Positions 6,656 through 9,799 of a stretch of DNA of 9,799 nucleotides are shown here, piece after piece. Every line of letters starts with the position of its first letter. The stretch's first letter is position 1. The notes beneath the pieces are model-generated. The model was not told the origin of the DNA. It made no database searches and saw only the letters and a program-made list of their open reading frames with translations. The position numbers were made by a program, and so were the translations under genes. The stretch covers positions 1-9,799 of the forward strand of contig JAWWBR010000127.1 of NCBI GenBank assembly GCA_033720855.1. The letters are read 5' to 3'. This stretch comes from SMXQ01 sp033720855. GTDB taxonomy: Bacteria; Pseudomonadota; Alphaproteobacteria; SMXQ01.

Positions 6656-7354
6656 ATGGCCGATACGGAAACCGCATTGATCGTTGGCGCCGGCCCGGGC
6701 CTCAGCGCCGCCGTCGCCCGTCTATTTGCATCGGAGGGCATGACCGTTGCACTGGCGGCGCGCCACCCAGAGAAGCTCGCCGATCTCACCGCGGATATCG
6801 GCGCCACCGCCCATGCCTGCGACGCCGCCGATAGCGCCAGCGTCGCATCGCTGTTTGATGCCGTCACCGCCGACATGGGAACGCCCGACGTCGTCCTCTA
6901 CAACCCCAGCTCCAGGGTTCGCGGCGCCATCGAGACCTTGGACCCCGAAGCGGTGCGCGACGCCATCCTCATTTCATGCTTCGGCGGTTTCCTGGTGGGA
7001 CAGGCTGCGGCCAAGGCGATGATCCAGAAGGGCTCCGGGACAATCCTGTTCACCGGCGCCTCGGCATCGATCAAGGGGTATGCCAACTCCTCTTGCTTCG
7101 CCATGGGCAAGTTCGGTCTTCGTGGTCTGGCCCAGAGCATGGCGCGGGAGCTGCAGCCGAAGAACATTCATGTCGCCCATTTCGTTATCGACGGCGGCAT
7201 CGCCAAGGCCGATGATCCCCGGGCGGCCGACCGCGGTCCCGACGGCCTGCTGCTGCCCGATGAGATCGCCAAAACCTATCTCCACGCCCATCGCCAACAC
7301 CGCAGCGCCTGGACCTTCGAGTTCGAATTGCGACCCTGGGTCGAGAAATTCTGA
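6656..7354 (+). CDS. Divergent short-chain dehydrogenase/reductase (SDR) family protein
   Basis: A 232-residue Rossmann-fold SDR protein. The cofactor loop is GAGPGLSAAVA (residues 11-21), a G-x-G-P-G-L variant of the usual TGxxxGIG. Other landmarks are YNPSS (82-86, for NNAG), GASAS (134-138) with possible catalytic serines, and FAMGK (148-152), where Lys152 is kept but the usual Tyr is Phe148. The usual helix Asn also appears to be Ser107. To my knowledge a subgroup of proteobacterial SDRs shares this pattern, so it is probably ancestral rather than a mutation. A dehydrogenase, a reductase with altered chemistry or a non-catalytic binder are all possible. The ATG at 6656 (AGGGG 9 nt upstream) puts the Rossmann motif at the usual place; an ATG at 6626 would add 10 residues but has a weaker ribosome site. 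Last gene of the cysQ operon, 39 nt after the FAD enzyme. Confidence 0.85.
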   Translation: MADTETALIVGAGPGLSAAVARLFASEGMTVALAARHPEKLADLTADIGATAHACDAADSASVASLFDAVTADMGTPDVVLYNPSSRVRGAIETLDPEAVRDAILISCFGGFLVGQAAAKAMIQKGSGTILFTGASASIKGYANSSCFAMGKFGLRGLAQSMARELQPKNIHVAHFVIDGGIAKADDPRAADRGPDGLLLPDEIAKTYLHAHRQHRSAWTFEFELRPWVEKF

Positions 7355-7423
7355 GGGCCGACGAAGCGGCCAACCGTGCGAACGGATTGCGCGCGCCGGG
7401 CCCGGTGGATGCGGCTCGAGGGG

Positions 7424-7447
7424 CCGCTCAAAGACAGCGGTTTTTTT
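7424..7447 (+). terminator. Rho-independent terminator of the cysQ-tsaC-FAD-SDR operon
   Basis: CCGCT-CAAAGAC-AGCGG followed directly by seven T residues. The stem can be lengthened by two G-U pairs (GG upstream against the first two U). It lies 69 nt after the SDR stop codon and is the clearest intrinsic terminator in the window, marking the end of the four-gene unit and separating it from speD. Confidence 0.85.
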
Positions 7448-7504
7448 GCTTGAATTCCATCCGGCGATAAGCCAAAGAAGCCGCTTTCGGCAGTGTGTCT
7501 CGCA

Positions 7505-7512
7505 GGGAGGAG
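7505..7512 (+). promoter_or_regulatory. Strong Shine-Dalgarno that sets the speD start
   Basis: GGGAGGAG, nearly the full anti-16S complement, lies 9 nt before the TTG at 7522. It argues for that TTG over the in-frame GTG at 7495, which has no such site ahead of it. The leader from 7448 to 7504 shows no convincing promoter pair. Confidence 0.7.
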
Positions 7513-7521
7513 AACGGGGGG

Positions 7522-7965
7522 TTGGTAAAGACGGAATTCGGGCTCGGCGGCGGCGTGGTTGGGGCGCCCGATGGGCCCGCGATCGAATCGGAGGACGATT
7601 ATTTTTCGATCCGCGACGGCGTCCGTTTCGCCGGCATGCATGTGCTGGTCGACATGTGGGGCGCGCGTCATCTCGATGACGAATTCGCGATCCGTAGGGC
7701 GCTTACCCGCGCAGCCGAGGCCTGCGGCGCGACAGTGTTGGACAGCCGATTCCACAGGTTCACCGACAGCGGCGGAATATCGGGAGTGCTGCTGCTCGCC
7801 GAATCCCATATCAGCATCCATACCTGGCCGGAACGTGGTTTTGCCGCCATCGACATCTTCATGTGCGGCAAATGCGATCCCAAAGACGCCTTGCCGGTGA
7901 TCAGACACGGCTTCGGCCCCAGGAAATTCCATGTTTTCGAACAGCGCCGAGGGCTCCTTGGTTGA
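7522..7965 (+). CDS. speD: S-adenosylmethionine decarboxylase proenzyme SpeD (bacterial class 1B type)
   Basis: Self-processing pyruvoyl enzyme that decarboxylates SAM to provide the aminopropyl donor for spermidine. The proenzyme would cleave between Glu94 and Ser95 in AESHISIHTWPE (93-104); Ser95 becomes the pyruvoyl group of the alpha chain. His100 and Cys115 (DIFMCG) fill the processing and proton-donor positions, with exactly the spacing known for the Thermotoga enzyme (Ser, +5 His, +20 Cys). The 147 residues include about 30 extra residues before the conserved GMHVLVDMWG (38-47), a low-complexity Gly/Glu/Asp-rich extension. The TTG start is chosen for the strong ribosome site; GTG at 7495 would give 156 residues. 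The stop overlaps the speE start (TTGA), placing consecutive enzymes of one pathway in one transcript. Confidence 0.93.
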   Translation: MVKTEFGLGGGVVGAPDGPAIESEDDYFSIRDGVRFAGMHVLVDMWGARHLDDEFAIRRALTRAAEACGATVLDSRFHRFTDSGGISGVLLLAESHISIHTWPERGFAAIDIFMCGKCDPKDALPVIRHGFGPRKFHVFEQRRGLLG

Positions 7966-8819
7966 GCGGCACGTGGTTCACTGAAACCCTGCATCCCGGA
8001 TACGGGCAGAGCTTCGAAATCATCGAGACACTGGCCGAAGAAACCACCCCTTATCAAGAGCTGGCCATCTACCGGACGGCGTCCCTCGGCCGGGTGCTGG
8101 TGCTGGACAACATCGTCCAGACCACCGAAGCGGACGAGTTCTATTACCACGAAATGATGGCGCATCTTCCCATCCTCGCCCATGGCAACGCCCGTCGCGT
8201 ATTGATCATCGGCGGGGGCGACGGCGGGACCCTTCGCGAGGTCCTCAAGCACGGGACGGTGGAAAACGCGACCATGGTGGAGATCGACGAGCAGGTCGTG
8301 ACGGCTTCGCGTCGCCACCTGCCGGGCCTGTCGGCAGGCGCATTCGAGGATCCCCGGACGCGGCTGATAATCGGAGACGGCAGCGCCTTCGTCGCCGAGA
8401 CCGACGAGCGGTACGACGTCGTGATCATCGATTCCACCGATCCCGTGGGCCCCGCGGTGTCGCTTTTTCAGGAGCCGTTTTATGGCCGCTGCGCCACCGT
8501 TCTCGGCACGGACGGCATCCTCATCCGCCAGGCCGGCGTTCCGTTTTTCCAAGCCGAAGAGTACGTCTCCGCTTACAGGATGCTGAATCGGATCTTCGCC
8601 GAAGCGGCCTTGGCCCTGGTGCCGGTTCCGACATATTGCGGCGGCCACATGGCCCTTGCCTGGGCGTCGAATACACCGGGCGCGAGCCGGCAACCCGCGC
8701 GGGAGATCGGGGATCGCTACCGCGCCGCGGGGATCACGACGCGCTATTACGATCCCGACATCCATGCAAGCGCATTCGCGCTGCCCGCCTTCATGAAGGC
8801 GGCGCTGGGCCTGATCTAG
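7962..8819 (+). CDS. speE: Polyamine aminopropyltransferase (spermidine synthase) SpeE
   Basis: A 285-residue cytosolic enzyme that transfers the aminopropyl group from decarboxylated SAM to putrescine, giving spermidine and methylthioadenosine. Landmarks: N-terminal beta domain (about 1-60); DEFYYHEMMAHLP (58-70), the putrescine-side gate; the methyltransferase-like nucleotide site LIIGGGDGGTLRE (81-93, Asp87); VEID (106-109, Glu107 for the ribose); GDGSAF (138-143); and IIDSTDPVGPA (155-165) with catalytic Asp157 and Asp160. The ending YYDPDIHASAFALPAFMKAAL matches SpeE. Length is typical (about 280-290). The TTG at 7962 overlaps the speD stop, with GAGGG 8 nt upstream; the frame is open further upstream but only as a shadow of speD. 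Putrescine is the likely acceptor, but other diamines cannot be excluded. Confidence 0.95.
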   Translation: MSGTWFTETLHPGYGQSFEIIETLAEETTPYQELAIYRTASLGRVLVLDNIVQTTEADEFYYHEMMAHLPILAHGNARRVLIIGGGDGGTLREVLKHGTVENATMVEIDEQVVTASRRHLPGLSAGAFEDPRTRLIIGDGSAFVAETDERYDVVIIDSTDPVGPAVSLFQEPFYGRCATVLGTDGILIRQAGVPFFQAEEYVSAYRMLNRIFAEAALALVPVPTYCGGHMALAWASNTPGASRQPAREIGDRYRAAGITTRYYDPDIHASAFALPAFMKAALGLI

Positions 8820-8824
8820 GCCGG

Positions 8825-8864
8825 TCGGCGCCGGTGGCGCCGATGCCCGGGGGGGCTCCCCGGG
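8825..8864 (+). terminator. Tandem GC-rich hairpins after speE
   Basis: Two perfect stem-loops in a row: TCGGCGCC-GGT-GGCGCCGA (8825-8843, 8 bp) and CCCGGGG-GGGCT-CCCCGGG (8846-8864, 7 bp), beginning 5 nt after the stop codon. No T-run follows, so they are probably 3'-end stabilising or Rho-linked structures rather than a standard intrinsic terminator. Confidence 0.45.
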
Positions 8865-8914
8865 AGCGATTGGATACACCCGCACCCATGTCGAACGGCG
8901 GCAGGAAAATAGGT

Positions 8915-8939
8915 GCCGCAAATACCGTATTTTGTCGGC
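8915..8939. repeat. AT-cored dyad in the speE-regulator gap
   Basis: A perfect 13-bp palindrome AAATAC-C-GTATTT (8920-8932) flanked by GCCG and CGGC, giving about 10 paired positions with a small bulge (C against TGT). AT-rich within a GC-rich gap, it looks like a protein-binding site or an RNA stem. The gap 8820-9121 (302 bp) contains no gene I can support. Confidence 0.4.
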
Positions 8940-9003
8940 GCAGACGCGGTCTCCGGGTTTCTTCGACTTATGGGTGGCGCCCACCGGTTTTCCAGTAAAT
9001 AAT

Positions 9004-9070
9004 ACCAACCGTTGGTTTGCCGCGCGCCCAACAGCGGTAGGTTGCGCGGCAAGGCAACCGGTGCCAACGG
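9004..9070. repeat. Nested inverted repeats upstream of the response regulator
   Basis: Three overlapping dyads: ACCAAC-C-GTTGGT (9004-9016); TTGCCGCGC (9017-9025) with GCGCGGCAA (9044-9052), perfect 9-bp arms and an 18-nt loop; and CCGTTGG (9009-9015) with CCAACGG (9064-9070), which encloses the previous one. The whole can fold as one long interrupted stem or as a small palindrome plus a hairpin. It ends 1 nt before TATAAA and 51 nt before the regulator ATG, so it may be an operator, possibly for the regulator itself, or a small structured RNA. Confidence 0.5.
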
Positions 9071-9071
9071 G

Positions 9072-9088
9072 TATAAACTGTGTATATT
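9072..9088 (+). promoter_or_regulatory. AT-rich -10-like sequences before the response regulator
   Basis: TATAAA (9072-9077) and TATATT (9083-9088), 33-50 nt before the ATG, are the best -10 candidates in this GC-rich gap. Neither has a recognisable -35 at standard spacing, so any promoter here probably needs an activator or another sigma factor. Confidence 0.3.
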
Positions 9089-9121
9089 GAGTGAGTGATC
9101 GAGGCGTGTAAGAGAGGCCCC

Positions 9122-9799
9122 ATGCTGAGAATTCTCATTGCCGATGACCACCCGTTGTTTCGTGAGGGACTGTCCCGCCTGGTCACCGAATTGGATACCG
9201 AGTTGGCGTTGGTGGAGGCCGGAGATTTCACCGAGGCCATTCGCTTGGCCCGGGAGGAAGGGCCGTTTGATCTGATTTTGAGCGACCTGAAAATGCCCGG
9301 GATGGATGAGTTCGCGGGCATCCGCGGGCTGCGGGAAGCGGCGGCATCGGTGCCCATTGTCGTGGTGTCGGGCTTTGAAAGCCGCGCCAATCTCGAACGA
9401 TCTCTCGAAGCGGGTGCCCAGGGGTTCTTGCCCAAGACGTCGCCCCCGTCGGTCATGGTGAACGCCTTGCGGCTGGTGTTGCTGGGTGAGATTTATGTGC
9501 CCCCGTCTCTCTTCTCGAGTGACGCCAAACCGACGGAAGCCGCGTCTGCTAGCCTGGACAGCGCCCGCTCGGCGATGGAGATGCGCGCCAATGTCGACAT
9601 GCTGACGCAACGGCAGCTGGGGGTCCTCGCATTGATCGGACAAGGCTTGTCCAATCGTGACATTGCCGATCGGCTGCAAATATCCGAGGGCACGGTCAAA
9701 GTGCACGTGGGGGCGATTCTCAAGACTCTCGGGGTCAGCAATCGGACCCAGGCGGCCTTGTTGGCGACGGACCTGGGCATCACCACCGAACCCGGCAGC
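9122..9799 (+). CDS. NarL/FixJ (LuxR-type) response regulator, stop codon outside window
   Basis: A two-component transcription factor; 226 residues are visible and the frame is still open at the window end. The receiver domain (about 1-120) has the acidic pair Asp8-Asp9 in ILIADDHPLFREGL, the phosphoacceptor Asp55 in LSDLKMPGMD, Ser83 at the switch position and Lys105 in FLPK. After a linker (about 125-158) comes a LuxR helix-turn-helix (about 161-220), including LTQRQLGVLALIGQGLSNRDIA and SEGTVKVHV, so phosphorylation by a partner kinase would alter DNA binding, probably by dimerisation. AGAGAGG lies 4 nt before the ATG. No kinase gene is in view; it may follow downstream. The next residues are probably few, since family proteins usually end soon after the HTH. 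Leucine is often TTG here (13 codons), unlike in speE. The target genes are unknown. Confidence 0.93.
   Translation, partial: MLRILIADDHPLFREGLSRLVTELDTELALVEAGDFTEAIRLAREEGPFDLILSDLKMPGMDEFAGIRGLREAAASVPIVVVSGFESRANLERSLEAGAQGFLPKTSPPSVMVNALRLVLLGEIYVPPSLFSSDAKPTEAASASLDSARSAMEMRANVDMLTQRQLGVLALIGQGLSNRDIADRLQISEGTVKVHVGAILKTLGVSNRTQAALLATDLGITTEPGS

Noticed and set aside
7450..7480. TTGAAT and nearby GATAAG as a possible speD promoter.
   Set aside because: The spacing is 10 nt instead of about 17, and no other pairing fits.
7668..9008. A 446-codon minus-strand open frame opposite speD and speE.
   Set aside because: It is the antisense of two confidently identified genes and runs through intergenic hairpins; no domain seen.
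8816..9706. A 296-codon minus-strand frame opposite the response regulator.
   Set aside because: It is antisense to clear receiver and HTH domains and continues through the repeat-rich gap.

Overview
The window is GC-rich, gene-dense bacterial chromosome with no phage, transposon, CRISPR or plasmid signature. Gene content and style suggest an alphaproteobacterium, possibly Rhodospirillales-like. The pointers are a Zur-box-controlled ZnuA, a long Sua5-type TsaC, a CysQ phosphatase, FAD 2-hydroxyacid dehydrogenase and short-chain dehydrogenase genes in one run, a bacterial pyruvoyl SpeD with SpeE, and free use of TTG starts. This is an inference from gene content, not a taxonomic proof.

Layout. 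(1) Minus strand, 1-783: the N-terminal 261 residues of a periplasmic zinc-binding protein (ZnuA), cut off by the window edge. A perfect 19-bp Zur-type operator lies 15 nt upstream of its TTG start. (2) Minus strand, 932-1768: a beta-hydroxyacid dehydrogenase of the 3-hydroxyisobutyrate dehydrogenase family. (3) Plus strand, 2015-3076: a metal-dependent amidohydrolase (amidohydrolase-2 type), divergent from gene 2 across a 246-bp spacer. (4) 3077-3395: a 319-bp non-coding gap with three perfect inverted repeats. (5) Plus strand, 3396-7354: a probable four-gene operon, cysQ, tsaC/sua5, FAD-linked D-2-hydroxyacid dehydrogenase and divergent SDR, closed by a clear intrinsic terminator at 7424-7447. 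(6) Plus strand, 7522-8819: speD-speE, overlapping by 4 nt, for decarboxylated SAM and spermidine synthesis. (7) 8820-9121: a 302-bp gap full of inverted repeats. (8) Plus strand, 9122 to the window end: a NarL/FixJ-type response regulator, complete through its HTH but without its stop codon in the window.

How the parts work together. speD and speE are consecutive enzymes (SAM decarboxylase, then aminopropyltransferase) and look translationally coupled. In the cysQ operon the first two genes are housekeeping (PAP recycling and the t6A tRNA modification) and the last two are redox enzymes of unknown substrate; the link is operonic rather than an obvious pathway. The amidohydrolase and the beta-hydroxyacid dehydrogenase are divergent and could belong to one catabolic route, but no substrate can be named. 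I see no clearly novel system. The points most worth a second look are the SDR that lacks the usual catalytic Asn and Tyr, the nested inverted repeats just before the response regulator promoter region, and the Cys-for-Ser change in the beta-hydroxyacid dehydrogenase.
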